Shown here: piece by piece, positions 17,186-26,034 of the stretch
Position numbering within the stretch: the first letter of the stretch is position 1
Layout of the letters: each line of letters begins with the position of its first letter
From: Luteibacter anthropi
GTDB taxonomy: Bacteria > Pseudomonadota > Gammaproteobacteria > Xanthomonadales > Rhodanobacteraceae
Reading direction: 5' to 3'
Length of the DNA stretch: 64,000 nucleotides
Assembly: GCF_011759365.1 (NCBI RefSeq)
Contig: NZ_JAARLZ010000002.1
Coordinates: 496,001 to 560,000, forward strand
Notes under the pieces: generated by a model
What the model was told of the DNA's origin: nothing
The model's input: only the letters and a program-made list of their open reading frames with translations
Database searches by the model: none
Program-made: the position numbers and the translations under genes

Positions 17186-17926
17186 TCAGGACGATGCCTC
17201 GGCATCCGCCGTGCGACACAGCGCCGCCAGGGCGTCTGGACGCAGGATGCGTACCGAGCGGCCGCTGACCGCGAGGATGCCCTCGTCCTCCATGCGCCCC
17301 AACGCCCGGCTCACGGTTTCCACCGCGAGGCCGAGGTAGTTCGCGATGTCCGCACGCGGCATCGGCAGCTTCAGGAAGTCGGACTGCCGCGACAACCTGC
17401 CATGCCGCTCGGCCATGCCACGCAGGAACAAGGCCACACGTGCCACCGCCTGCTGGCGTCCCATCGCCACGGCATGCTCCTGCTCGGCGGCCACTTCGCG
17501 GCCCAGCACGCGCATGAGCCCGCGCTGCAAGGCAGGCACCTCGCCCAGCACTTCTTCCATGTGCTCGAAGGGCACTTCGCACAGCGTGCTGGATTCGAGC
17601 GCAACGGCTTCGGTGCGATGGTGATCGTCGAGCATGCCGTCGATGCCCACCACTTCACCCGGCAGGCCGAAACCGATCACCTGATGCACGCCATCCGCAT
17701 CCACCACGGCGGTACGTACCGCGCCGGAGCGCAGCACGTAAAGCGACTGGAACGGCTGACCCTGCCGGAAAAGCGTTTCACCGCGCAGCAGGCTGCGCTG
17801 CTGGCGACGCGTGAGCCGGTCGAGGCGGGCCAGCCCCGCGGCATCGACGCCGGCGGGCAGGCAGAGTTCGTGGAGACCGCAGTCCGCGCAGCCGTGGCGC
17901 GGGTAAGACAGATCCGACACGGTCAT
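17186..17926 (-). CDS. fnr: Fnr/Crp-family regulator with iron-sulfur cysteines
   Basis: A 246-residue regulator with the oxygen-sensing cysteine set of Fnr: C13, C16 and C22 in GCADCGLHELCLP plus C116 in SSTLCEVPFEH, which would hold a [4Fe-4S] cluster. A cyclic-nucleotide-binding-like beta-barrel spans about 35-145. The helix-turn-helix ADIANYLGLAVETVSRALGR has the E..SR residues that read TTGAT half sites. It should activate or repress genes on oxygen loss. The predicted target site next door precedes ompW. Length matches Escherichia coli Fnr (250). Naming is by motif, without sequence search. Confidence 0.88.
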   Translation of the reverse strand: MTVSDLSYPRHGCADCGLHELCLPAGVDAAGLARLDRLTRRQQRSLLRGETLFRQGQPFQSLYVLRSGAVRTAVVDADGVHQVIGFGLPGEVVGIDGMLDDHHRTEAVALESSTLCEVPFEHMEEVLGEVPALQRGLMRVLGREVAAEQEHAVAMGRQQAVARVALFLRGMAERHGRLSRQSDFLKLPMPRADIANYLGLAVETVSRALGRMEDEGILAVSGRSVRILRPDALAALCRTADAEASS

Positions 17927-18133
17927 GGGAGCTCCATCTCATGATGATGAACATATGAGGCTAGCATGCAGGTCACGCGAGGCCGCCCGGGGTCAGTGCC
18001 CTGCGACATCCTGTGCAAGGTGAGACGCAGGAGCGAAAACCTGCGCCGTGAGCGTCTTCATATCAACCCGCCACCGGTTCACGATGTAGCCATCGAGCGA
18101 CGCATCCCGCGCCGCCTTCTCCGGAGAACCACC

Positions 18134-18472
18134 ATGCTCGACTGGCTCGACTACCGCAAAGAACTCCAGGGCCGCATCGGCGAAATCAGCAAGCTGTCGC
18201 CGGACATCCTGCGCGGCTACCAGACCCTGGCCGGCGCCGGTGACAAGACCAACCACCTCGATGCCAAGACGCGCCAGCTGATCGCCCTGGCCGTAGCCGT
18301 GACCACGCGTTGCGACGGCTGTATCACGGTGCATACGGGCGAGGCGCTGAAGCACGGCGCCACCAAGGAAGAAATCACCGAGGCGCTGGGTGTGGCCATC
18401 GAACTGAACGCAGGCGCCGCACTGGTGTACTCCGCACGAGTGATGGACGCCGTAGAAGCCCACACGAAATAA
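18134..18472 (+). CDS. AhpD-like carboxymuconolactone decarboxylase family protein
   Basis: A 112-residue all-helical protein of the carboxymuconolactone decarboxylase/AhpD superfamily. The redox motif is TRCDGCITVHTGEALKHG, with CxxC and a downstream His as in alkylhydroperoxidase AhpD. The next part, TKEEITEALGVAIELNAGAALVY, is also typical. Such proteins act as small peroxidase-like or thiol reductants, usually as trimers or hexamers; the substrate here is unknown. The ATG at 18134 follows CGGAGAACCACC. The 207 bp upstream hold no gene I can support. REP-like repeats follow the stop. Confidence 0.88.
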   Translation: MLDWLDYRKELQGRIGEISKLSPDILRGYQTLAGAGDKTNHLDAKTRQLIALAVAVTTRCDGCITVHTGEALKHGATKEEITEALGVAIELNAGAALVYSARVMDAVEAHTK

Positions 18473-18476
18473 CCCC

Positions 18477-18564
18477 TGTAGGAGCGCGCTTGCGCGCGAC
18501 CGGATATGCGGAAACCATGCATGTTTTCCTCACCACCGGTCGCGCGCGAGGCACGCTCCTACCA
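18477..18564. repeat. REP-like inverted pair
   Basis: One arm starts TGTAGGAGCGCGCTTG at 18477-18503, and the inverted arm CCGGTCGCGCGCGAGG...CTCCTACC lies at 18536-18564. They face each other across a 32-bp spacer. They separate two convergent genes and could serve as a terminator for both. Confidence 0.8.
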
Positions 18565-18565
18565 T

Positions 18566-18853
18566 TCAGCGGGCGCCGCCCAGGGCCCTTATTTCATCCC
18601 ACATCCTGCGCACATTCGCCTGCTTGGTACACTGCAGGCTCATGCGGTTGAGTACGTTCACGCCCGACATCGCACGCGATACGCACCGCTGGTTGGGCAG
18701 TTCGCTTTCCGCCATGTACTCGGTAAGCACGGATTGCATCGCTTCGGCATAGGCCTGCCATGCCGTGGCATCATTCATCAGCATGTCGACGCTCGCTTCT
18801 TCATCGAGCACGAAGCTGCCTTCGCCAAGCACATCGTCTTTCGGTTCTGTCAT
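18566..18853 (-). CDS. Hypothetical small acidic protein
   Basis: A 95-residue protein (MTEPKDDVLGEGSFVL...) with an acidic N-terminus and helical remainder, including two Cys (NQRCVS, SLQCTK). No signal peptide, membrane segment or known domain is visible. GGGAG nine bases upstream supports the ATG at 18853; a GTG at 18862 is the alternative. It abuts the REP pair on its 3' side and is divergent from the NADH dehydrogenase gene, with a 225-bp AT-richer spacer likely to hold both promoters. Confidence 0.65.
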   Translation of the reverse strand: MTEPKDDVLGEGSFVLDEEASVDMLMNDATAWQAYAEAMQSVLTEYMAESELPNQRCVSRAMSGVNVLNRMSLQCTKQANVRRMWDEIRALGGAR

Positions 18854-19078
18854 CGGTTTCACTCCCTGAGCGCTGCCACGGCGAGATCACGGGCAACGCA
18901 GGCAAGCTAACAGAAGCACGCACGATTTGTCTGTAGTCCCGTGCATATATATGCCGATAATGCCAACATGTGGTTGACATTTTACTGAATGCCGCTGAGA
19001 CCATCAAGCGACACAAGGGTCGCGGGAATGTTCCGGCGTCTCTATGCTGGGAACATCCCCTCCCCGGAGATGTCCTCC

Positions 19079-20383
19079 ATGGCAGAAACGCAGCAAAGGG
19101 CCCGTCATCGCACCGTGATTGTCGGTGGTGGCGCGGCCGGTATCGAACTGGCGACGCGACTGGGTAAACAAGGTGGCATGGATGTCGCCCTGGTCGATCG
19201 CGATGCCAGTCACTTCTGGAAGCCGCGCCTGCACGAGCTTGCCGTCGGCCTGCTCGGCGACGGTGAAGAAGCCGTGCCCTTCCTCGCTCACGGCCACGCG
19301 CATGGTTACCGCTACGTACCCGGCACCTTGCACAAGGTGAACACCGCGACGAAAACCATCGATGTCGAGGCCGTACGCCTTCCGCATTCCGACGAAACCG
19401 TGTTGCCTGCGCGGCAGATTCCCTACGACACGCTGGTGCTGGCCTTCGGTAGCCGCGTGAACGACTTTGGAACGCCGGGCGTGCTGGAACACTGCGACAT
19501 GCTCGACAGCCCCGCACAGGCCACCGACCTGCGCCGTCGCATCCTCGCGCTGGCCTTCCGCACGGCCGGCGATCCGTCGAAACGCATCCGCATCGGTATC
19601 GTCGGTGCCGGCGCAACGGGCGTGGAACTGGCGGCCGAACTGCATCACGCCTTCAACGACATGCATCGCTATGGCGGCCTCGATCCCGCGTCGAAACTCG
19701 ACATCACCCTGATGGACATGGCCCCCCGCGTGCTACCGGCCGTGGACCCGCGCACCTCGGCCACCGCGCAGCATGTGCTGGAACGCATGGGCGTGCATGT
19801 GCGTACAGGCGTCGGCGTGAAGGCCGTGGTCGATGGCGCGTTCGAACTCAACGACGGTAGCCGCGTGGACTGCGATATCCAGGTCTGGGCGGCCGGTGTG
19901 ATCGGGCATGACATGGTGAAGGAGCTGGGCCCGTTCCAGCTGTCAAAGGACCGTCGCATCCTCGTGGATGGCACGCTGGCAGCGAAGGGCGTCAGCGACA
20001 TCTATGCCATCGGCGACTGCGCGTGGGCACCTACCTCGCCCGATGGTCCGTCCGTACCGCCTACCGCACAGGCGGCGCATCAACAGGCCACCTACCTGTC
20101 GCGCGCCCTGCCCCGCGCATTGCGTGGCGAGCGCGTCGATCCGTTCGTCTATCACTCCAAGGGCACGCTGGTGTCGCTGGGCGTGCGTCAGGCCACGGGT
20201 GAAGTGCCGTCAGGCGCCAAGGGCCGTTCAGTGATCCCCATGCGCGGCTGGTTCGCCAAGATGCTCTACGTGTCCCTGCAACACATGCACCGCGCCACGC
20301 TGCACGGCTGGCCACGCGCGATGGCGCTATGGCTGGCGGACTGGCTACGCAACACCACCCTCCCCCCCGTAAAACTCCACTGA
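19079..20383 (+). CDS. Type II NADH:quinone oxidoreductase (NDH-2)
   Basis: A 434-residue FAD-dependent pyridine-nucleotide oxidoreductase. The first dinucleotide fold is VIVGGGAAGIELATRLG at about residue 12, the NADH-binding fold is IGIVGAGATGVELAAEL at about 165, and IYAIGDCAW near 310 is the FAD-binding C-terminal motif. PPTAQAAHQQATYL and a C-terminal amphipathic region (MALWLADWL) fit membrane-associated NDH-2. It would oxidise NADH and reduce quinone without pumping protons. GGAG at suitable spacing supports the ATG at 19079; 19070 is an alternative. Confidence 0.88.
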   Translation: MAETQQRARHRTVIVGGGAAGIELATRLGKQGGMDVALVDRDASHFWKPRLHELAVGLLGDGEEAVPFLAHGHAHGYRYVPGTLHKVNTATKTIDVEAVRLPHSDETVLPARQIPYDTLVLAFGSRVNDFGTPGVLEHCDMLDSPAQATDLRRRILALAFRTAGDPSKRIRIGIVGAGATGVELAAELHHAFNDMHRYGGLDPASKLDITLMDMAPRVLPAVDPRTSATAQHVLERMGVHVRTGVGVKAVVDGAFELNDGSRVDCDIQVWAAGVIGHDMVKELGPFQLSKDRRILVDGTLAAKGVSDIYAIGDCAWAPTSPDGPSVPPTAQAAHQQATYLSRALPRALRGERVDPFVYHSKGTLVSLGVRQATGEVPSGAKGRSVIPMRGWFAKMLYVSLQHMHRATLHGWPRAMALWLADWLRNTTLPPVKLH

Positions 20384-20484
20384 CCCCGGCTCACGCGCGA
20401 CCGCTGATGACATCACTCCGGTCGCGCGCCGACCCCGGCTTGTCGCGCATCGACACCGGCATGCCGCGCACCGACACCGGCTTT

Positions 20485-20726
20485 TGTAGGAGCGCGCCTT
20501 GCGCGCGACCGGTTATCGCGACACCGATCGAATCATTCGCACGATCGGTTGTCGCGGCACTCGTCAACTTATTTGCATGACCGGTCGCGCGCAAGGCGCG
20601 CTCCTACACAAGCAGCATGCCGCGGTGCATACACAAACCCTATGCGCCGATGCAGCGCCCGCGATTTCTGCGCAATGATTTGGCGAATGTCGCGAAAACC
20701 GGTCGCGCGCAAGGCGCGCTCCTACA
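20485..20726. repeat. REP-like repeat cluster (three arms)
   Basis: A forward arm at 20485-20512 (TGTAGGAGCGCGCCTTG...) and inverted arms at 20581-20608 and 20699-20726. The last inverted arm contains the TAG stop codon of the GNAT gene (20722-20724). The 338 bp from 20384 to 20721 contain only these repeats, decayed fragments near 20400-20470 with a short ACCGGC-type tandem, and no gene. Confidence 0.85.
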
Positions 20727-21852
20727 GGGCGGATGGCGCGTGGCGCTCGCGAAGGCGGCGCAGGTTGCCGTAGAACCAGCGCACCGGGCCATACATGTGA
20801 AAACCTACGGTGGATGCGCCCGCGCGTACGGCATACAGAGAGCCACACGGTTCACTACGGGTGGCGAGCACGCGCTTGTACTGATTGTCGCCATAGCCAA
20901 AGCTGATCCGCTCGCCCGGATGCTCATCCAGGATGCCGCGTATCGCTTGAAATACGGCAACAGACCCAATGCCCACCCGGGCGACATCCTCGTCATAACC
21001 GAGGTCTTCTACTAGATATGTACCGCCCAGGCGGTAGCCATGCACGTAGGCCAATGGCTTTCCTTCACGCAGCACGATATGCCCCACCACCTGCCCCGCT
21101 CTGGCAAGACGCTGAAACAACGCAACACGCGCCGGTGCCTGCCAGTCAATGGGCAGGTCGCAATGGTGCCACGTACGCTTGTAGGCTTCGTCAAGCAGAC
21201 GGCAGTACTCCGGCATCTGTTCCGGCGTGGTGTAACGATGCAAGGCGGCATCGCCACCCAGCTTGCGGTAGGCGCGCCCCACCCTCTGCAGCAGATCCGT
21301 ACGCTTCTTCTTTTCCAGCGTCGCCAGCCACGCTTCGGAGGACGGTTGTGGATCGATGATCCAGTGCACCTGCTCGCGCAGGTGGGCAGCAACCAGTCGA
21401 AAGCCCTTGTGGCTAGCCAGTGCCTTCGCCAGCGGATCGGGAAGCATGGCCTCCTGTATGCGAAGCACGCGCAACGCACGCTCCGACGCCAGCTGGCCGG
21501 CAATGGCATCGCTGACGGACGCGCGGAGTGCGGGAGATGTCACTACGCCCGAGCCCAGCAGGCGCAAGGCCACGCCCTTGTAGAGATCGAGCCGACGCCC
21601 GGCGAGATCCAGCCTCGCCACGTGACGTGCCTGAAGCAACGGGGCGTAGCCCACGATGGCACCCGCGTCATTGCGTGCAACGACCACATGCGGCACGGTG
21701 CCATCGTCACGACTCTCTACCTCGTAGAGTACCCAGTCGGGATGCTGCACGATCGACGACGCATGTCCCTGCCCTTCTGCCAGCATTGCCATCTCATCGC
21801 GTGCCGCCAGCAGCGCCTCGCGCGTGAGCAGGATGTCGCAGACGAGGTTCAT
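20722..21852 (-). CDS. GNAT/FemAB-like N-acyltransferase of the EPS operon
   Basis: A 376-residue protein of the BioF2/FemAB-like GNAT type (PF13480-like), with two GNAT folds; the region GQVVGHIVLREGKPLAYVHGYRL and the stretch ISFGYGDNQYKRV are typical. Exosortase-A EPS loci carry a FemAB-like gene of this sort, thought to add an acyl or aminoacyl group to the polymer or a precursor. It is the last gene of the operon and overlaps the flippase stop by 4 bp (ATGA at 21849-21852). Its TAG stop is supplied by a REP-like repeat arm, so the C-terminus ends right at the repeat boundary. Confidence 0.82.
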   Translation of the reverse strand: MNLVCDILLTREALLAARDEMAMLAEGQGHASSIVQHPDWVLYEVESRDDGTVPHVVVARNDAGAIVGYAPLLQARHVARLDLAGRRLDLYKGVALRLLGSGVVTSPALRASVSDAIAGQLASERALRVLRIQEAMLPDPLAKALASHKGFRLVAAHLREQVHWIIDPQPSSEAWLATLEKKKRTDLLQRVGRAYRKLGGDAALHRYTTPEQMPEYCRLLDEAYKRTWHHCDLPIDWQAPARVALFQRLARAGQVVGHIVLREGKPLAYVHGYRLGGTYLVEDLGYDEDVARVGIGSVAVFQAIRGILDEHPGERISFGYGDNQYKRVLATRSEPCGSLYAVRAGASTVGFHMYGPVRWFYGNLRRLRERHAPSAL

Positions 21853-23399
21853 CGACTCACCGCCTCCACCGTTGCCGGCTTGACCACGGCCAGCACCCGC
21901 AGCAGCACACGCCCCGGCGTGCCGAGACGGCGCCCCAGGCCTTCCATCAGTTGCAGGTCGTCGCGCGTCCAGTAGCGCACGAGTGCGCTGCCGGGCAGAT
22001 ACACCATCAGGAAAACCATGGCGCCGATGAGGAAGCCCCAGCGCGAGGGCACGGCTTCCGTGGCGATCCAGGCGGCCGCCGTGGCCGTCAGCCCTACGAC
22101 GAACAGGCGTGCCATAGCCATCAAAGGCAGACCGCCATCGGTTGCCTTGCGCAGGTAATGGATGGCGAGCGCCATTTCGACAATGCGCGTGGTGGCGTAC
22201 GTGGTGACGGCACCCGCCAGCCCCAGCGACGGAATCAGCGCCACGCCAAGCACGGCATTGGCGGTAAGCGCCACCGCCGCAATGCGAATACGGTCATCCT
22301 GCCGGTCCACCACCGTCTGAAACGCGGCAATACCATTACCGATGAGCAGCAGGCCACCCAGCACCAGCGTGGCCTCGATGGCGGGAATGGCGGCGACATA
22401 GCGCTCGCCGTACATGATGCGCACGATCTCGGGCGTGGTAACCACGCCCAGCCCCGCGATGGCGAGGCCCATGGCCCAGTAGAAGCGTGTTGCCTCGGCG
22501 AGAAAGCGCGCGGCGCGCGCCGTACCGTTCTCCCCGTAGGTGCGTGCCATATAGGGCAGCAAGGTGGAGGTCAGGCCCACGGAGAACAGCTGCACGGCAC
22601 CGCGCGTGAGCGTGCCGGCGATGGCGAAGTAGCCCACCGCCACCGAGCCGCTGAAGGTGTTGAGCAGGAAGACCTCGATGGTGCCGAGCCGGAACGAGCC
22701 CATCAGCACGAGCGCGGCGGTAAGCTTCAGGTGGCGGTTCACGCGCTGGTTGACGGCGGCCGGAATCGGGCCGCTCTCGAAGGGACTGCACTGCCGCCGG
22801 AACATGATGCGGTTGATCACGTTCAGCACGAGGCAGGCCACGGCGAAAAGGCCGACGAAGGCGATCAACCCGGCCCGGAGCCACATCGCCGCCAGTACGA
22901 AGAGCATGCCCAGCACGCCGCCGGCCACCGTCGCCACCGCTTCCGGTTCGAAACGCTCCTGTCCCTTGCCGATGGCGACCAGCACCGCATAGTTGGCCTT
23001 GGCGACCACGGCGATCACCACCAGCGACGCCACGGCAAAACCATCGCCACCCCATTCCGACGGTCGGATGACGGCCACGCCGCCCACGAAAAGCAGCATC
23101 ACCGCCAGCGAGCTCCAGCCCTGGATGCGCGAGAAACGCGCGGCAAGATGCGAGGCCAGCGCCGGGTCGCCCATGCCATCGGCTTCGGCGATGAACTTCG
23201 TGGACGAGGTGGTCAATGCGTGGTTGGAGCAGACGATCAGCCAGCCGCACAGCCAGATGGTGAAGGCGTAATGACCGAAGTCCTGCGGACCCAGCGCACG
23301 GGCGATCCACACGCTCATCAGCAGACCGAGTGCGTACTCGACATAGGTGGACACCGTGACGATGCCCACGCTACGCAGCACGGCGAGACGGCGGTTCAC
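21849..23399 (-). CDS. Polysaccharide flippase (Wzx/MATE-like)
   Basis: A 516-residue protein with about 12-14 membrane helices. The N-terminal part (STYVEYALGLLMSVWIARAL, GPQDFGHYAFTIWL) is typical of the polysaccharide-transport branch of the MOP superfamily. It would flip lipid-linked repeat units to the periplasm. The GTG at 23399 is chosen because GGGAGGG sits six bases upstream and the GTG overlaps the previous stop as GTGA; an ATG-initiated frame extends to 23438 but would overlap the neighbouring gene. It is translationally coupled on both sides. Confidence 0.88.
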   Translation of the reverse strand: MNRRLAVLRSVGIVTVSTYVEYALGLLMSVWIARALGPQDFGHYAFTIWLCGWLIVCSNHALTTSSTKFIAEADGMGDPALASHLAARFSRIQGWSSLAVMLLFVGGVAVIRPSEWGGDGFAVASLVVIAVVAKANYAVLVAIGKGQERFEPEAVATVAGGVLGMLFVLAAMWLRAGLIAFVGLFAVACLVLNVINRIMFRRQCSPFESGPIPAAVNQRVNRHLKLTAALVLMGSFRLGTIEVFLLNTFSGSVAVGYFAIAGTLTRGAVQLFSVGLTSTLLPYMARTYGENGTARAARFLAEATRFYWAMGLAIAGLGVVTTPEIVRIMYGERYVAAIPAIEATLVLGGLLLIGNGIAAFQTVVDRQDDRIRIAAVALTANAVLGVALIPSLGLAGAVTTYATTRIVEMALAIHYLRKATDGGLPLMAMARLFVVGLTATAAAWIATEAVPSRWGFLIGAMVFLMVYLPGSALVRYWTRDDLQLMEGLGRRLGTPGRVLLRVLAVVKPATVEAVSR

Positions 23400-25030
23400 T
23401 GCGCCCTCCCCGCGCCGGGTGCCTGGTGGATCATCCATTGCGCCACGCCAGCACCACGGTTGTTCCAGTTGAAGCGACGCGCCGTGTCCGAAATGGAGGC
23501 ACAGGAGGCGCTGTACGACGACGCGATGGCGTCGAAGCGGCGCTTGAAAACGGCCGCTTCCGCGCCGTCTTTCGCGAAGTAATAGGCCGCGGCCACCGGC
23601 AGGCCCAGTTCCACCGTGTGCCCGTCGCTATACCAGCCCTCGGACTCCTGGATCTTCATCAACGCGTCGGTCTTCGCCTTCGACGATGACCAGTACCAGG
23701 CAATCTGCCCATCCGGACCCGAGCAACCGTTGCGCCAGTCGTGCGGCGACACGAGCAACGAAGGTGATATCCAGCCATAGCGTTCGAGGTAATGACCGAA
23801 GGCCAGGATCATGTCGGGGACGCGCGGGTCTTTCGTTACCCACCACGCATGCCACAGGCCGTCGATGATGTTCTCGCTCATCCACGGCGAGGCGCCGCGC
23901 ATGTCGTTGGCGCCGTGTGGATCGTTCTCGTGCACGTTCCAGCTGTTGCGCCATGCGCCATCGTCGCCAAGGCCGTCGGGGTTGCTGGCCTGATGGTCGT
24001 GCAGCCAGCCCACCCGCGCCTGCACGCGGTCGCGCCAGTGCGTATCGCCGGTGAGTTCGTAGGCGGCAACGGTTTCCAGAAGGCCCAGTCCAGCCAGGCG
24101 CTCGGTGAAGTAGTCGTCGGGATGACGGTAGGGCCCCGGCGCACCGTTCCAGCCGCCGCTGTCCCATAGCGTTGCCATCATCTTCACCAGCGCCGCGTCG
24201 TGCATGCTGTCGTCGCCGGTAAGCGCCACGGCCAGCAGGATGGGTTCGATATAGCTGTATTTCACGTCGCAGGGCTTGCCGTCCGTGATCCAGCCGCCCG
24301 GGCAGCGCCCCTCGCGGGTGATGCCCTTCATGTACCAGCGATAGCTTTCCTCGGCGGCGGCGAGGTAGTCGGCCCGCCCGGTGCGGACATAGGCCTTGAA
24401 CAGGGTGGACGGCCGGTCGAACAGCCAGGCGGTGGTTTCCTTGACCGGCAGGTCGCGCGCCCAGCGGAATTGCCCATCCACGTAGCCGGCATAGGCTTCG
24501 CCCCGGCTGGCGACGCGCTGGGGGCCGGCAATCCCGGAAGCGGTCAGCCATTCGGGGGAAAGCGTTGCCAATGCCGCGAGGCGGCCATCGACGAGACCTT
24601 GTGCATACGGCCAGCCGGGGGCATTCGCCTCGCGGCGAGCGTCCAGCAGAAAGTAGTAGCGACCGGGCGGCCCATGAAACTGGGCGCGTATCGCACGCAG
24701 GCTGCCATCGCGGAAATGCCAGGTAAGCATCGGCTTGATGTCGGCAGGCACTTCCACGCCCTTCTCGTTCACGATGCGCAGCAAGGTGGCATCGCGCAGG
24801 CGACCGGGCGGCAGCGGAATACCCACCGATACAGGCAGGCAGTCGCCCGTGCCGGCGATGCGCGTGACGTCGATGCGCTGCTCCTGGGGCAGCGTGTCGC
24901 GCGAGTGGGCGGGAAACACCCAGGTCGCCAGGCCCAGCAGGCAGGCAAGCAGAAACAACACATGACGCAATACCGGAGGTGCCGCACGCACGGCAACGAC
25001 CTGACGCCCGGGGCGGCGCGGGACCTTCAT
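23396..25030 (-). CDS. Secreted, glycan-active-looking protein of the EPS operon
   Basis: A 544-residue protein. The N-terminus has a basic stretch and a hydrophobic run (VLFLLACLLGLATWVF) that is a signal peptide or anchor. Residues about 45-150 look like a beta-rich RIFT-type domain; residues 190-540 look like an alpha/alpha toroid (RADYLAAAEESYRWYMKG, YFTERLAGLGLLETVAAYEL, WHAWWVTKDPRVPDMIL), rich in Trp and His as in polysaccharide lyases and hydrolases. No catalytic set can be assigned with confidence. Position between galE and the flippase suggests trimming or processing of the polymer. It overlaps both neighbours by 4 bp. Confidence 0.7.
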   Translation of the reverse strand: MKVPRRPGRQVVAVRAAPPVLRHVLFLLACLLGLATWVFPAHSRDTLPQEQRIDVTRIAGTGDCLPVSVGIPLPPGRLRDATLLRIVNEKGVEVPADIKPMLTWHFRDGSLRAIRAQFHGPPGRYYFLLDARREANAPGWPYAQGLVDGRLAALATLSPEWLTASGIAGPQRVASRGEAYAGYVDGQFRWARDLPVKETTAWLFDRPSTLFKAYVRTGRADYLAAAEESYRWYMKGITREGRCPGGWITDGKPCDVKYSYIEPILLAVALTGDDSMHDAALVKMMATLWDSGGWNGAPGPYRHPDDYFTERLAGLGLLETVAAYELTGDTHWRDRVQARVGWLHDHQASNPDGLGDDGAWRNSWNVHENDPHGANDMRGASPWMSENIIDGLWHAWWVTKDPRVPDMILAFGHYLERYGWISPSLLVSPHDWRNGCSGPDGQIAWYWSSSKAKTDALMKIQESEGWYSDGHTVELGLPVAAAYYFAKDGAEAAVFKRRFDAIASSYSASCASISDTARRFNWNNRGAGVAQWMIHQAPGAGRAQ

Positions 25031-26034
25031 GCGACGGATACCAGCGGCGCGGACATGCCCGCCAGATGGTATTCCCAGTCCAGCGCGGTGCGCACGATCA
25101 CGTCGAGATCGTCGTACCGCGGCGTCCAGCCCAGCGTTTGCCGCAGCAGGTCGCTGCGCGCGATAAGCATGCCGATGTCACCCGGACGGCGTGGCAACTC
25201 CACGACGTTGAGCGCATGCCCGCAGACACGCGCTACCGTGTTGGCGACTTCACGCACGCTGTAGCCATGCCCGTAGCCGCAGTTGAGCACCAGGGATTCG
25301 CCCCCGTCGCGCAGATGGTCCAGTGCACGCAAATGAGCGGCGGCGAGGTCTTCCACATGGATGAAGTCGCGCACGCCGGTACCGTCGGGCGTGTCGTAGT
25401 CAGTGCCATAGATGGAGAGGCAATGGCGCTTGCCGATGGCATGCTCGCAGGCCACTTTGATAAGCAACGTGGCATGCGGCGTGGAATGCCCGATGCGCCC
25501 CTCAGGGTCGCAGCCGGCCACGTTGAAGTAGCGCAGGATCACATGGCGCATGGCACCCGTGGCGCTCCAGTCGCGCAGCATGGTCTCCGACATGAGCTTG
25601 GAGCGGCCGTAGGGATTGGCCGGCGACGTGGCCGTGTTTTCGTCCGCGACGCCATCGGCGGTGTTGCCATAGACGGCAGCGGTAGACGAGAAAATGAACT
25701 TGTCCACCCCGAACCGTGCGCAGCTTTCCAGCAGGCTACGCGTGTTCATCGTGTTGTTGCCGTAGTAGCGCAACGGGTCGCTCACCGACTCGGGCACCAC
25801 GGTGTGCGCTGCGAAGTGCAGCACGGCATCGATGCGCCATTGCTTCATCACCCGCGCCATCAGCTTGCGGTCGCCCACGTCGCCCCAGACGAAGATGGCC
25901 TTGCGATGCACCGCGTCGTGGAAGCCCGTGGAGAGGTTATCCACCACCACCACGCGGTCGCCCCGCTCCACCAGCTGTTGCACCGTATGGCTGCCGATGT
26001 AACCGGCGCCTCCCGTGACCAGTACCGTACTCAT
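25027..26034 (-). CDS. galE: UDP-glucose 4-epimerase
   Basis: A 335-residue extended short-chain dehydrogenase with the NAD-binding TGGAGYIGSHT at the N-terminus, the catalytic Tyr-Lys in NPYGRSKLMSE and the family stretch GTGVRDFIHVEDLA. It interconverts UDP-glucose and UDP-galactose in the cytoplasm, here probably to supply sugar for the exopolysaccharide. AGGAGG five bases before the ATG is a strong ribosome-binding site, notable because the ATG also overlaps the upstream stop (ATGA at 26031-26034). Housekeeping duplicates may exist elsewhere; the operon context suggests an EPS-dedicated copy. Confidence 0.93.
   Translation of the reverse strand: MSTVLVTGGAGYIGSHTVQQLVERGDRVVVVDNLSTGFHDAVHRKAIFVWGDVGDRKLMARVMKQWRIDAVLHFAAHTVVPESVSDPLRYYGNNTMNTRSLLESCARFGVDKFIFSSTAAVYGNTADGVADENTATSPANPYGRSKLMSETMLRDWSATGAMRHVILRYFNVAGCDPEGRIGHSTPHATLLIKVACEHAIGKRHCLSIYGTDYDTPDGTGVRDFIHVEDLAAAHLRALDHLRDGGESLVLNCGYGHGYSVREVANTVARVCGHALNVVELPRRPGDIGMLIARSDLLRQTLGWTPRYDDLDVIVRTALDWEYHLAGMSAPLVSVA

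Noticed and set aside
17927-18133. A possible small gene between the fnr-like and AhpD-like genes
   Set aside because: Open frames exist on both strands, but none has a ribosome-binding site or protein-like features independent of the neighbours.
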